NCBI GenBank assembly: GCA_003116975.1
Contig: BGKB01000147.1
Coordinates: 62,001-126,000 of the forward strand
Source of the DNA: Aurantiochytrium sp. KH105
Lineage: Eukaryota; Sar; Bigyra; Thraustochytrida; Thraustochytriidae
DNA length: 64,000 bases
Direction of reading: 5' to 3'
Below the pieces are notes generated by a model. That model made no database searches, was not told the origin of the DNA, and saw only the letters and a program-made list of their open reading frames with translations. A program made the position numbers and the translations under genes. How positions within the stretch are numbered: position 1 is the stretch's first letter; each line of letters opens with the position of its first letter. Below, piece by piece: positions 10,800-21,042 of this stretch.

Positions 10800-12443
10800 T
10801 CTAATTCTTGCAATTATTTTCGCGTCTTTTTGACGGGGAGTCCTCAGAGGTCTGAAATAATAGAAAGAAGAAGCTGATTTCAATAAACGTAAAAGAAATT
10901 CCGTTCCGTGGCTAGCACGAAACGGGAAGGTAGTTTGATTGCTTCTCACGCTGCTGCTCGGAGAAAGCTTTGGTGTGGTTCTGGTGGGTTTCGGTTCTGC
11001 CGGCTTCTGGCATCGGGTTTGGTCGCTGCCAGGTCTATTCGGCTCAGTGGTCCCAGGGTCGTGACCCTGGTCCATTTCTGCTATGTAGGTCTATGACTAT
11101 ACTAGGGTTATTTTGGGTGTACACACCGAATGCACCCGGCGTGTTGTGCACGCGCGACGTTATGTTCTTGCGTCGTGCCCCTCCGACGTTTGTCGTCGGG
11201 TGTCTACCTCTCTTATAGCAGTTTCCCGCCTGGCATCAGGTCTTTGGGAATGTCCACTTCATTATTGTGGATCAATAGCGTCTTATCTATTCCCTTCAAC
11301 TTGAAGATGTAAAGCGATTCACTTTTTTTCGTCTACGCAAGGGTCTTTTGCTCGCTAGCAGCCTCACGCTTGTTACACGATTAAATGTCGATATCGCATC
11401 TTTCAGAAATCGGAAGCTCGGTTTCCCGGGAGTCGTGTGCATGCATGGGGGGCAGCACGATAGGAGTCCAGGTTTAATCGCCCAGAGAAGATAATTAGTT
11501 TTTAGAATTGCCTCTGAAGCGAAAAATTCTCATCTCATCCGTCGACCGACATCTTGAATTTTAAGCGTCGGGGTCTTTGTAATTATACCTCTTCGAAAGA
11601 CGGTCAAAAGTCGTCCTCGTCTCCCTCTCGCCTGCCTCTCGCGCGCGCACGAAGTCTCTCTTTATCTATATATCTATCTCTCCACCTCAAACGGAAAGCC
11701 CTCCAGTCCACTGACCCCCCGCTCGCCCGCCATCCAGGGAATGAACCATCCCAATCAGCTCCTCCTTCTCATGCACGCTCACACGCTTCTCATCACATCG
11801 CACCTCCCATCCCAAACCGCATCCACGTTCCCACCTTCCCCCTTACCGCGTCTTGTAGCATCCGCACCCATCGTAAAAGCCTACCTTGCTCCCACAAGAC
11901 TGGTCCCTTACATCAAGGGTATGCACCTTTTTGCGCTCATTACGGTCGTAAAACCAAGGGTGTGCGATGGGACTGGAAGAGACCGCGAGCAAAACGAACA
12001 TTGGCGGCAGCAGCCAGGGGCACCCAGCAGGTGGGAATGATTGGGTCGAGCTCGGGACCTCGGCCGCGACGGCGGCTCGCAGGGCCCTGCGCGAAGGCGG
12101 CCTCGGGCGGTCGGCCGGCCGGCCGGCCGGCCAATTACCCAAGCCAGCCTGCCAGCCAGCCGGCTGCAGGCATGGCCAGCGGGGGACGCGCCTCATGAAC
12201 GTGGTTGGGATAACGCAGCTGCAGCGGCAGCTCGCTCACAGGACCTACTAGCAGTACAGTAGGAGGCAGATAGGCCGACCCGCCGCGGCAAAATGCGTTG
12301 CGCAGGACAGGTGTCGCGGGCGAGCGATGATCGAGCAGACTCGAAACGGAGACGCGGGTCGCGAGGCAGGGCCGCGGGCGGAGCAGCAGCCGCGCGCGGC
12401 GGGCGGCGCGAGCACGCGCGAGCGGGCGGGCGGGAGGCAGAGG
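10800..12443. other. intergenic between copy B and the GT10 gene
   Basis: Holds the 3' end of copy B, a moderately AT-rich middle and a GC-rich end with a GGCC run (about 12110-12132). No frame has credible codon use or domain content. The last part is probably 5' UTR/promoter of the GT10 gene. Confidence 0.55.
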
Positions 12444-13931
12444 ATGCGCACGCGAGGAAACGCGCCGCTCCTCGGCCGCGAGGAGAATGACCTCCAGCGG
12501 AAGGGCCTGCGGGCGAGCGCGTTCAGGGCCGCAGTCAAGGCCAAGCTGCAGCGCGGGCAGTGGAGGAGCGCGGGGATGGCGCTCGTGGGCCTTTGCGTTG
12601 TCCTCTACGTCATGCATGCCTGCGCGAGCGCGATCAGTTTACAAGCAGAAAACGAAGATTTGCGCGAAGCACGTGGCGCACTAGTTACGCTTTCACCAAT
12701 AGAAGGGGGCACTCCTCTTCACGCATCTGTCGACATCATCAGTGAGCAAAATACGCAGCAGATTTCCCCCGTTCGACAAGAGGATGCGGTCTCTGTAGAA
12801 TCTGATAGCGCTCCTGTCGAGTCTCGTGACATCTCTACCCATCACAATCAAAACAGCGATATCGATGCGCAAAGCCAACAACCGCCACCTACAAAAGAGT
12901 CTGTCGATGTTGTTGATGCTGCTGCTTCTGTCAATGCTGATTCTGCTACTGCTCAAAATGGCGGCGATGCTTCTAGTGCTGCAGATACCACTTCCCCAGA
13001 GTTTCTCGATATTGAAGACAGCGACTCATTACAACGTGCCGCCCAAGAGCGATACTCCAGAGCCGCGCAAGGCAGCACTGGGAGAGTGGCCAAATGTGAT
13101 GTCCCGTGTATCATCAAAGGAGGCGGGCCCCTGGTAGGCACTTTTACAGTGTATGATGAGCGGGATGTTCGGACCACGTTTATGTCAACAATGGAGGGAC
13201 CTAAACACTACCCTCGATCAAGGGATAAAGGCACTCATGATGGTTTGTCCACGACCTCCTATCTAAGCGACATCCCAATGCCTTATTATTCTGAAGCTGA
13301 ATACGACATCAAAACTACTCCTGTTAATTTCACGGAGGTTATCCCGGGTATCTCCTTTGCCGCAAGGAATTGTCGGAGCCTCAACAATCGCGAAGGTCTC
13401 GTCAGAACGCTTCAGAAATATATTCAGGTCGACAGTGTGAGCTCGTGTCTGAACAATGCACCCTGGCCCGCTGATATCAAAAGATCTGACAAATCAGGCA
13501 TGATGCGCAAGTACCTCTTTCACTTGTCTGCGGAGAATGAAAACTCGGATGACTACATTACCGAAAAGGTTTGGGGAGCGCTTAGCTCGGGCTCTCTGCC
13601 AGTTTACCTTGGCGCTCCCAACGTGAACTTGTATGTACCAGAGCATTCGGTCGTCAGCGCCGCTGACTTTGCCTCCTTTGAGGAACTCGGGGAACACCTT
13701 CTTTATCTCACAAAGAATCGCACTGCATACATGGAGTACCATGCATGGCGCTTCAAGCCATTCTCTGAGCGCTTTGAGCGCACTTTTGCCTTTACCCGCA
13801 CGCACTCCGAATGTCGGCGCTGTCGCTGGGCCTATGCGCGGCGTATGAATCTTGGCTGGGATCACTGCCGCCAGGAGATCATTTGGCGGCAAGGAGCACC
13901 GTTTGAGTCTCCGCGTCGTTGCTTTGAATGA
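12444..13931 (+). CDS. GT10 alpha-1,3-fucosyltransferase-like, type II membrane protein
   Basis: 495 residues from the chosen ATG; an in-frame ATG at 12327 would add 39 Arg/Gly-rich residues. There is a short basic cytosolic tail, one membrane segment (about 44-66; GMALVGLCVVLYVMHACASA), then a Ser/Asp/Gln-rich stem. The C-terminal donor-binding half carries GT10 hallmarks: YLFHLSAENENSDDYITEKVW, then SGSLPVYLGAPN, VPEHS, and a closing YHAWRFKPF. GT10 enzymes transfer fucose from GDP-fucose in the Golgi. The motif usually has FEN where this has AEN. It lies within the array of lectin-like genes, so modification of surface glycoproteins is a plausible but unproven link. Linkage specificity cannot be read from sequence. 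Confidence 0.75.
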   Translation: MRTRGNAPLLGREENDLQRKGLRASAFRAAVKAKLQRGQWRSAGMALVGLCVVLYVMHACASAISLQAENEDLREARGALVTLSPIEGGTPLHASVDIISEQNTQQISPVRQEDAVSVESDSAPVESRDISTHHNQNSDIDAQSQQPPPTKESVDVVDAAASVNADSATAQNGGDASSAADTTSPEFLDIEDSDSLQRAAQERYSRAAQGSTGRVAKCDVPCIIKGGGPLVGTFTVYDERDVRTTFMSTMEGPKHYPRSRDKGTHDGLSTTSYLSDIPMPYYSEAEYDIKTTPVNFTEVIPGISFAARNCRSLNNREGLVRTLQKYIQVDSVSSCLNNAPWPADIKRSDKSGMMRKYLFHLSAENENSDDYITEKVWGALSSGSLPVYLGAPNVNLYVPEHSVVSAADFASFEELGEHLLYLTKNRTAYMEYHAWRFKPFSERFERTFAFTRTHSECRRCRWAYARRMNLGWDHCRQEIIWRQGAPFESPRRCFE

Positions 13932-15198
13932 GCAGGAGAAAGCGTCTAGTTAGGTAGACCAACTTGCGGCTTGTACAATCGTTTGCAGATAGCTAACAGT
14001 GTCTGCGTTTTCATGAAGCGGGCGCGATTTTGCTAGTGCTGGTCCTGGTCCTGGTCCTGGTGCCGGTGCTAGAGGCAGCGCAAGCGCTTATGGTTAAATT
14101 CGCCCATCTTTTGTGTAGAAATCGTCATGACAAATCTCATCACTACTCTGCTTGCAACCATCCAACGCGGAAGGCAATCTTTGTAGCCGTCCCGTACGCC
14201 AGCCAATCTCGGGGTCCGCCTCCCCCCGCTGCCGCATGCTTCTCCTACTACTCGCCAAGCCCGGGCTGCTCACTCCCCGTGCAGAGCCGCACGCAGTCGA
14301 TCCACGGTCACTCTGGATCAACTCTATGCGTTGACCAGGTTGCTTCCAACCCGAGAAACGCTGCCTCGTCTCTCGTGCCTGCACTTGCTCATCTCACACT
14401 CTTGCGCAGTCGCAATCGTCGGCAATGCTCGGGCCGCGGACGCGTGCAGTGCGCTGGCGCTGCCATTGCATTGCGCAGCTGCAGCAAGAAAAGCCGCTCC
14501 CTGCTGCTGCTGCTACCGCTGCCGCTGAACCAGCCCTCTTCTGGGCCAGCTGCCATCATCAGCCTGGACTAACAATGTAAGTGGCTGTACGTAGTGAGTA
14601 TACTTGGTTTTCCCGCCGCGTTGACCGCGGGACGTGCGTGGGATTCGCATGAGCTCGGGCGGGAGCTGTGGGAGGCGGGGCGAGGCGAGGTGAGGCGGCA
14701 TGATCCCGGAAGGGGACGCAGGCGAGAAGAGGCGATTGAGAGTTTGAAAGGGTGGTGGATTGCAGCCGTCCCGAACGCTTCAAGCCGCCATGATCAGCCT
14801 CATTCGCGGGGGCGGGACGCAGCTCTCAACCCCTTGCACCGTCTCACGCAGCCGCCAGTCCTGCCGGAGCGGCTCACGCGTCCCGGAAGTAATAAAAGCC
14901 TTGCTGCAAAGGTGTCACTGTGGTCCACGCTAGTGGCTGACTGGCTGTCTTGCTGGATGAGTGGCTGGATGCGTGGCTGGTGGTGGCTATTGTGTGGTCT
15001 GCGTTGACGAGTGGCCACACTGCCAATGACAATACATTCGCGGTGCGGTGCGGCCTGCAGCTGCATGCGACGAGTGCAAGGCCACAAGCAAATCCACAAC
15101 TTTGCACATAAGAAATCCGCCAGCAGACAGGCAGAGACAGCCAAGGAGACAGGTACACAAGCAGCCGACCGCAACGCCAAGGCAAGAAGCCATCGTCT
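13932..15198. other. intergenic between GT10 gene and array copy C
   Basis: No convincing gene. Contains a short GGTCCT repeat near 14040-14060, an extra exact GCGTTGACCA at 14328-14337, and the copy C promoter with GCGTTGACGA at 15001. The frames here are short and unconstrained. Confidence 0.55.
15001..15010 (+). promoter_or_regulatory. shared upstream motif variant GCGTTGACGA (gene C)
   Basis: Lies 198 bp before the ATG of copy C. It differs by one base from the copy A version. It is the most divergent and most distant instance. Confidence 0.4.
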
Positions 15199-16560
15199 AT
15201 GATGCAGACGCATATTCTCTTGCTGATTGTGGGCATGGTCTTATTGACCACGGCTCACATTGAGGCAAGCTCGACCAGCTCGCGCTGTGTTGAAGGTTTC
15301 TACTTTCACGATGGATGGTGCCTTGGCTTGGGCAACCGCGAAAAGAAGAAGAGCTATGCTCATCAGTTCAAACAGGATAAGACCTTTTGCGAGGAAAAGT
15401 TCAAGCATGGTCGCCAGGTCAAAGCCGCAACAATTACGAATAATGCCCAGGTCACGGCGCTGAAAAAGGTCCTCAAAGGCGAAGACCTGAAGTGGGCCTT
15501 TATCGGATGGGCTCCCTATGAGAATTACAAACTTCGGTCTGTTGCTAAGCTCGAGGCTGCTGATCCAGATATCAGAAGGAAGCCGAATAAACTTAAAAGT
15601 ATGCTCGGCGTCCAAAAATTTGAGATGGACTGCTCACCAGATTCAGATCACTACTTTACTGAAGACGAGGGCAACTACGCTACCGTAGATATGTATGCTC
15701 GCAGCAGCGGCCGCAGTGATTATTTTCAGTGGCACTATTCCAATGACAACGACGATTACACTCCCTCTTACAGTTCGAATCGCGACTCTGATGCGTATTC
15801 GAGTGGGTGCACAGAAAACTCGGAGCTCATCATGACGCGAGCTGGCAAAGTCACAGTCACGGCGCAAACTCGTTATCAAGCGGACGAATACACCAGTTCT
15901 TACCCTGTTTGTATGTACGAGGTCCCCGAGCGAGAGAGTTCCGTGTCGTGCCCGCATCTCCTGGGAAACGGCTTTTGCCGCTTCGCTAAGCCTACCGATC
16001 AACGCAAGAAAGACTACTCGGGCGACAGTTCGAACCGCGAGGACATTAGCGAAGAAGAATGTTACGAGAAGTGCCGCAGCTTCAAGTACTGCAAGGCCTA
16101 CGAGTTTTATGGCGAGAGCGTTGACAAGGGCATGTGCGAAATGCACTTTGACGTGCCCGTCAATGTAAAGACAACCTCTAATCACAAGGTCACGCGCTGC
16201 GTCGCCCTCAAAGAGGAGAGTGCCTGCACTGACGAAGTCTCGCACTCTACGCCAAAGCCTACACCCACACCCACGCCCAAGCCTACATCCGCCACGCCTA
16301 CGTCCAAGCCCACGCCAGAGCCCACGCCGGAGACCACGCGCGATATCTCAGCAGACCAAGATGCGCGGACGTCTGCCCCGACGCCCGAGCTCGAATCCAC
16401 GCCCCAGCCCACGCCCGACTCTGAGCAGACAAACATTACTGACTCGGACGACCTCGTGCCATCTTCTGCGACTCGCGCAGCTGCCGGAGAAGTTTCCATG
16501 AGTGCCGTGGCGCTGCTCTTCGCTGGATTTATGATGCAGCTCCAGGACGCGCGAGCATGA
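15199..16560 (+). CDS. lectin-like/PAN protein with C-terminal anchor, array copy C
   Basis: 453 residues. Signal peptide (about 1-23), lectin-like domain with FYFHDGWCLGL and WAFIGW, a Tyr/Ser/Asp-rich insertion (about 150-200), PAN/Apple-like domain (EECYEKC, YCKAYEFYG) and then a long Thr/Pro/Glu-rich stalk with repeated PTP units. Unlike its four relatives it has no TIL or CUB module. It ends with a small-residue segment (SSATRAAAGE) and a hydrophobic stretch (VSMSAVALLFAGFMM) plus seven residues. This suggests a GPI-anchor signal or single membrane span on a stalk, so it may be the cell-bound member of the family. The seven polar residues after the hydrophobic part make GPI less certain. 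Confidence 0.8.
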   Translation: MMQTHILLLIVGMVLLTTAHIEASSTSSRCVEGFYFHDGWCLGLGNREKKKSYAHQFKQDKTFCEEKFKHGRQVKAATITNNAQVTALKKVLKGEDLKWAFIGWAPYENYKLRSVAKLEAADPDIRRKPNKLKSMLGVQKFEMDCSPDSDHYFTEDEGNYATVDMYARSSGRSDYFQWHYSNDNDDYTPSYSSNRDSDAYSSGCTENSELIMTRAGKVTVTAQTRYQADEYTSSYPVCMYEVPERESSVSCPHLLGNGFCRFAKPTDQRKKDYSGDSSNREDISEEECYEKCRSFKYCKAYEFYGESVDKGMCEMHFDVPVNVKTTSNHKVTRCVALKEESACTDEVSHSTPKPTPTPTPKPTSATPTSKPTPEPTPETTRDISADQDARTSAPTPELESTPQPTPDSEQTNITDSDDLVPSSATRAAAGEVSMSAVALLFAGFMMQLQDARA

Positions 16561-17936
16561 AGAAGCGCGTGCAAGCTATCTAACTCATCCGGCTTTCGCA
16601 GCATCCCGGCAGGTCGCGCGACAAGTCATCCACCTACCTGTACCCATACCGTCAGTCCAGGGGCATGAAATAGAAGGCTGATAACAACACGTTTCACGAT
16701 TTTTTCTGTCATCATCAATGCTCAACGGTCGATGCTGGCTGCGCACCCGAGTCGTCGACTTCATCCGAGAAAGAGCTTGCCCTAGCGCGAGCGCCCAGAC
16801 CGCGAACCTCGTCAACGCGGCCGTGAGCAGCAGCCTGATTACCCCAGGTTTGCGACGCGTGACAAGCCCCTCCCTCCACCACGGCAACAACCCACCCCCC
16901 CCCCACCCCCCACCCGTTCCTCCCCTCGACGGAGTACAAACAGCTCTGACTACCACACTCGTACTCGGCTGCGTCCACCACTCTCGCATCGTCTCGCGGC
17001 GCGCCCGTCCCTCCGTCCGATTGAGCGTGGCTTGGCATGACGGCCCATGTACGCGCCACTGGCGCGGCCACTGGCGCGGAGGTGGCGGCTCTGGCGCGTC
17101 CGTCCTGGTCTCACTGGCCTGATCACCAGTGACCGGCCCGGCCCTCGCTGGAAGAAGCGAGTCGATAGGCATGGAGCCGCTGCACCGGACCAGCTCTCCG
17201 AGTTGGAAGTCAAGCCAATCATGCGTGACTTTACATCCTCTATCGCGTGAAGCTGTGGGGAAGGTGGGTAGAACGGCACCAAGCAAGCAAGTAAGCAAGC
17301 AAGTAAGCAAGGCGTGCGATCGCGATGGGATGAATGGAGCAGGGTCGCCGCGAAGCTCGCCGCCACAGATCGAGACGCGCTGCGTAGACTTCAGCCTCGC
17401 GGGCAATGCCGGTAGCGGTGCGGTGAGGGTCCGTCCTGCCGCTTGCCCTTGCCGGCGGGCGCTGCTAGCGAGATATACGCGGACAAGGTTGGTCAGCCTG
17501 CAGCCGGCAACAGGCGGGCGGGTTGAGCAGGTCCGGGCTGGTTCCGTGCTTCTCTTGCAATGCGCAAGCCTCAAACGGAGACCGCGCCGGTCGTTGTCAG
17601 GAATCCTTTTTGTTCCCAGAGAATCCACACCCGCGCGCGAACGCGCCCGGTCTGGCTTCAGGTCAACCAGCTAGCGTGTACTCGAACGCTGCGCAGGCAG
17701 GAATGATGAAGGAAGATCGGGCCCCTTGGACTCTAGCTCACAAATTCATCAGGTTTTCACGGAATCAAACTGCGTTGATCATGGAGTTGTCGAGCAAAGA
17801 GCCCGTCCCAGGCGAAGTCAGTCAATTACCGAAAGACAAGGCGGCAAAAGTCAAATTTCAAGAAAGCAAGCAAAGAAGCAAGGAAGCAAGCAAATTTGAA
17901 ACGTAGGAGCAGAATCGTACTCAAGCTGGTGCCATC
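16561..17936. other. intergenic between array copies C and D
   Basis: Contains a C-rich tract (16891-16916), AAGC-type repeats (17281-17311 and 17860-17895) and the copy D promoter. The long minus-strand frame across it (16585-17628) has no domain and shows composition typical of GC-rich noncoding DNA. Confidence 0.55.
17772..17781 (+). promoter_or_regulatory. shared upstream motif GCGTTGATCA (gene D)
   Basis: Lies 165 bp before the ATG of copy D. The flanks on either side do not visibly align with those of A or B, so the 10-mer stands out as an island. Confidence 0.5.
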
Positions 17937-19769
17937 ATGGCCCGCCTTGCACTCGCCTTCATTGCCACTGCAACACTTGCGGCGCTGTCCTTCGACGCGG
18001 AGGCGAGCAAGTCCAGCGACGAGTGCGTCCAGGGATTTTACTTCCATGATGGATGGTGCATCGGTCTTGCAGATGATGACGAGGACCGAACATTTATTGA
18101 CCAATTTGAAACCAATCGCAACTACTGCTGGAGATCGTTCAAGCACGCCCCAAGAATCGATCGTGCCGTCATTACCAACGAAGCCCAAGCGAAAGCAATG
18201 GAAAAAGCACTCAAGGGCACGGGTCAGGACTGGGCTTTCATTGGCTGGACACCCCGCGACGCGTACAGCAGCGGAAAGGTGGGCAAGGTGAAAGCGCCTT
18301 CTCTCTGGGTCACCAAAGATGCGGATCAACTTGACAACTTGCTAGGGAGATCAATCGGCTGGCGTTCCTGCACTGGTGATACATACTCTTACGGTTACGG
18401 CAGCGGCAATTACAATTCGGAATTTGACGATGACTCGTACTCTTCGAAGCGAGGCGAGTACACGACTAACTTCGACGCATATTACGCGGATGGCGACTAC
18501 TCGACAAAGTATGAAGAATACTTTTCTGATTACACGACAACCTACGGGAACAGTGAGTACACGTCAAGCAACGATGAATGTGCGCCGCTGATCATGAAAC
18601 GTTCGGGGAAAATCATTGCAACTCTCAGGAACCGTCCGAACTACATCAAGACACAGCAGCTCTGCATGTACGAGGTGCACAAGCGCAACGAGGTTTTGAG
18701 CTGCCCGAACCTCATCGGTGAAGGATATTGCCGCTTTGCTAAGCCCACGAATATCGGGAATCGAGACTACAGCGGCGACTGGACCATCTATCGCGACATC
18801 AGCGAGGAAAATTGCTATCAAAAGTGTCTTGACTCGACGTACTGCAAAGCCTACGAGTTCTATGGCAACAAGGTAAGCAAAGGCACGTGCGAACTGCACT
18901 ACGACAAGCCCATTTCTTGGAAGAAGACCAACAAAAAGGTCGCAAAGTGCGTTCAGATGGTCAAGTCTTCCGCCTGCACCGACAAAGTGCCCTTCTCGAC
19001 GCCTTCACCAACAAAGGCCCCGACGCCGTACCCCACGCCGCCTACACCGGCTCCGACGGAAGCCTTGATTGTCGCTACAGAGAGCGATTATCCAGCCTGT
19101 CCGAACAACATGATCCTCACGCAGTGCTTCAAACCTGCTTGTGAAAAAAGGTGCGGCGGCTCGTATCTCAACGATAAGTGTCCTGAGAATGCCGAGCGCG
19201 CCTTTATTGTCCTTCCCACACCCCAAAAGACTTATACGTATGAGGAGGAAGCTGCCTTTCTGCAGACCTATTGTCGCTGCCCCGAAGGGTTCATTCTTGA
19301 CGAATCCTCACGCCAATGTTTGACAAGATCCAAGGATTGTCCACAGGTTGTTGCAGACTGGAGCGACAAGTGTCAGAACAAGAACGACAACGTAATCGTC
19401 GAACTACCCGCCTTTGGACCCTGGGTCGTACTCGAAACAAACGATGACAAAAAGTATGACAACAACGCTGACTTGTGTTGGATCATTCGCGCTCCCGCGG
19501 GCAGGCGCGTCAATTTCAAGATCAGAAAGGGAGGCAAGACGCAGGCAAATAAAGATGTTCTTGAGGTTTGGGATGTCACGTCGCCTGCCGAAGCCACATT
19601 CGACGCGTTGACACAAGGCCAAGTTGATACTATCCTCCGTGAGACATTTGATGGCAAAATAAAAAAGACCCAGACTTTGGATGCCGAGGCGGAGCAAATG
19701 GTTTTGCACTTTTACTCGGATCACAGAAAGACTGTCAAAGGCTTCGACTTCTGGGTCCGGGCTACGTAA
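17937..19769 (+). CDS. secreted lectin-like/PAN/TIL/CUB protein, array copy D
   Basis: 610 residues. Signal peptide (1-22, ending DAEA), lectin-like domain beginning CVQGFYFHDGWCIGL with WAFIGW, a Tyr/Asp/Ser-rich insertion (about 145-218), and a closing LCMYEV. PAN/Apple-like domain (SCPNLIGEGYCRF, ENCYQKC, YCKAYEFYG), Pro/Thr linker, TIL module (CPNNMILTQC, YCRCPEGF) and CUB-like domain (CWIIRAPAGRRV, VLEVWDV, HFYSD, GFDFW). It is closer to copy E than to A/B, for example in the shared GRSIGWRSC segment. Intron-less. Extracellular role inferred. Confidence 0.85.
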   Translation: MARLALAFIATATLAALSFDAEASKSSDECVQGFYFHDGWCIGLADDDEDRTFIDQFETNRNYCWRSFKHAPRIDRAVITNEAQAKAMEKALKGTGQDWAFIGWTPRDAYSSGKVGKVKAPSLWVTKDADQLDNLLGRSIGWRSCTGDTYSYGYGSGNYNSEFDDDSYSSKRGEYTTNFDAYYADGDYSTKYEEYFSDYTTTYGNSEYTSSNDECAPLIMKRSGKIIATLRNRPNYIKTQQLCMYEVHKRNEVLSCPNLIGEGYCRFAKPTNIGNRDYSGDWTIYRDISEENCYQKCLDSTYCKAYEFYGNKVSKGTCELHYDKPISWKKTNKKVAKCVQMVKSSACTDKVPFSTPSPTKAPTPYPTPPTPAPTEALIVATESDYPACPNNMILTQCFKPACEKRCGGSYLNDKCPENAERAFIVLPTPQKTYTYEEEAAFLQTYCRCPEGFILDESSRQCLTRSKDCPQVVADWSDKCQNKNDNVIVELPAFGPWVVLETNDDKKYDNNADLCWIIRAPAGRRVNFKIRKGGKTQANKDVLEVWDVTSPAEATFDALTQGQVDTILRETFDGKIKKTQTLDAEAEQMVLHFYSDHRKTVKGFDFWVRAT

Positions 19770-20570
19770 TAAGCCAAGCTCATTGTTTGACGTAAACGAT
19801 AACACATCAATCTATCCTTTTTCACGTTGCATCTTTCATCTTCAAATATAATCACATGTTTGCATGTGTGTGTCCTTGCTTCTCTTCTTTAAGGAGCTCT
19901 TGTGCCTTCTAGAAGCAACCGGGCAAGAGCAATCGAACATGATTTTTTTTTCACGCGCGGCGTATGTGCGTGGTACCAGAACCAAGGTAGAGGCGCTCCA
20001 TCGTAGCTTTTCTATAATAGCGCAGACGTCGAAGCCGCTCGCAAGGCCGCTGCTACTGACGCAGCGAGTGACAGCGTCTTGGCGTTCTTCGAAATCCACT
20101 TCTTCAACAAATTCTAGTTCGTTTCGACTTATCGGTTTTCTAATTAACAAGATCCAAGAAAAGCTTCAGAAGGCAGGGTGGAGTTCTAAACTTTGGCCTA
20201 CAGGAGTATTGACCATGCCTTCTTCCTGTAACGCTCCATCAACAAAAAGTGCTCTTGCTACTTTCATCCATTCATCATCGATCCGTTCGCCATTCGATCG
20301 CCTAGCTTATAAAAAGACTCGTCACGGATGCACGCGGCCATTCCCGTTGCAGTTGGTCTACTTGGCTTGACGAAGCGTTTCCTACGGTAGCGGCATCGGC
20401 AGCGGCAGCGGCGCACAAACGAGGCCAACGAACTCTTTGAAAGGAAGTTCTGTGGCCCAGCGCATCAATCATCCGTGATCTTGCACTCAACTGTGGGGAC
20501 GGCAACAAGAATCTGGCGTTGCCTTGCCTGACGCTCGAGACATCTTAGCATAGTCTCCCGCCTCGTTCCA

Positions 20571-20620
20571 AGGTGAGGTGAGGTGAGGTGAGGTGAGGTG
20601 AGGTGAGGTGAGGTGAGGTG
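20571..20620. repeat. (AGGTG)10 tandem repeat
   Basis: Fifty bases of perfect 5-bp repeat about 420 bp upstream of copy E. Each unit recreates AG|GTGAG, the consensus of a 5' splice site. Confidence 0.95.
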
Positions 20621-20907
20621 ACCCCAGTTGCGTCGCGGACTTGCAGCGCGGAGTTCTACTACCCCTTGAGGCCTGTGAGAGATCGTGCCCGCGCTAATGC
20701 ATTCTAGGAAGCTGATGAAACTTCGAAGTTGAACTTCTCTGCACTGCAACGGAATTTCTGATACGAAATCTAGGATCTCACCAACTGGACAGGTCATCAA
20801 CCCGGCGGCGCAAGCACGAGCGCTGTGGTGGCGCGGAGGTGCTCGAAGCCAGCAGTATCGAGAGTCCAAATGTGGTAGGTTCTGTCTGCACCGACGGTGC
20901 GGAGGTC

Positions 20908-20917
20908 GCGTTGATCA
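20908..20917 (+). promoter_or_regulatory. shared upstream motif GCGTTGATCA (gene E)
   Basis: Lies 135 bp before the ATG of copy E and is identical to the motif upstream of B and D. Confidence 0.5.
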
Positions 20918-21042
20918 AGCTCGAGAAGAACAAAGCTGGAGCTGAAGCTCGAGCTCAAGCTGAAAAGAAAAACGAGCATGCGCGCCTGGTCAGCAAAACC
21001 GAAACGAAGAACCTCAAAGCCTGAATAATCCGAGCCGAAACC

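Larger units (their letters stand above)
19770..21042. other. intergenic between array copies D and E
   Basis: No convincing gene. Contains a ten-copy AGGTG tandem repeat (20571-20620) and the copy E promoter motif at 20908. The frame at 20839-21024 is an open stretch in the copy E 5' flank with Glu/Lys/Ala-rich composition and no match to the array proteins. Confidence 0.55.

Noticed and set aside
16585..17628. 347-codon minus-strand frame between copies C and D
   Set aside because: No domain, Arg/Ser/Pro-rich, and disrupted by several equally long overlapping frames.
20571..20620. Possible CRISPR-like array
   Set aside because: A perfect 5-bp tandem repeat without spacers, in a eukaryotic genome.
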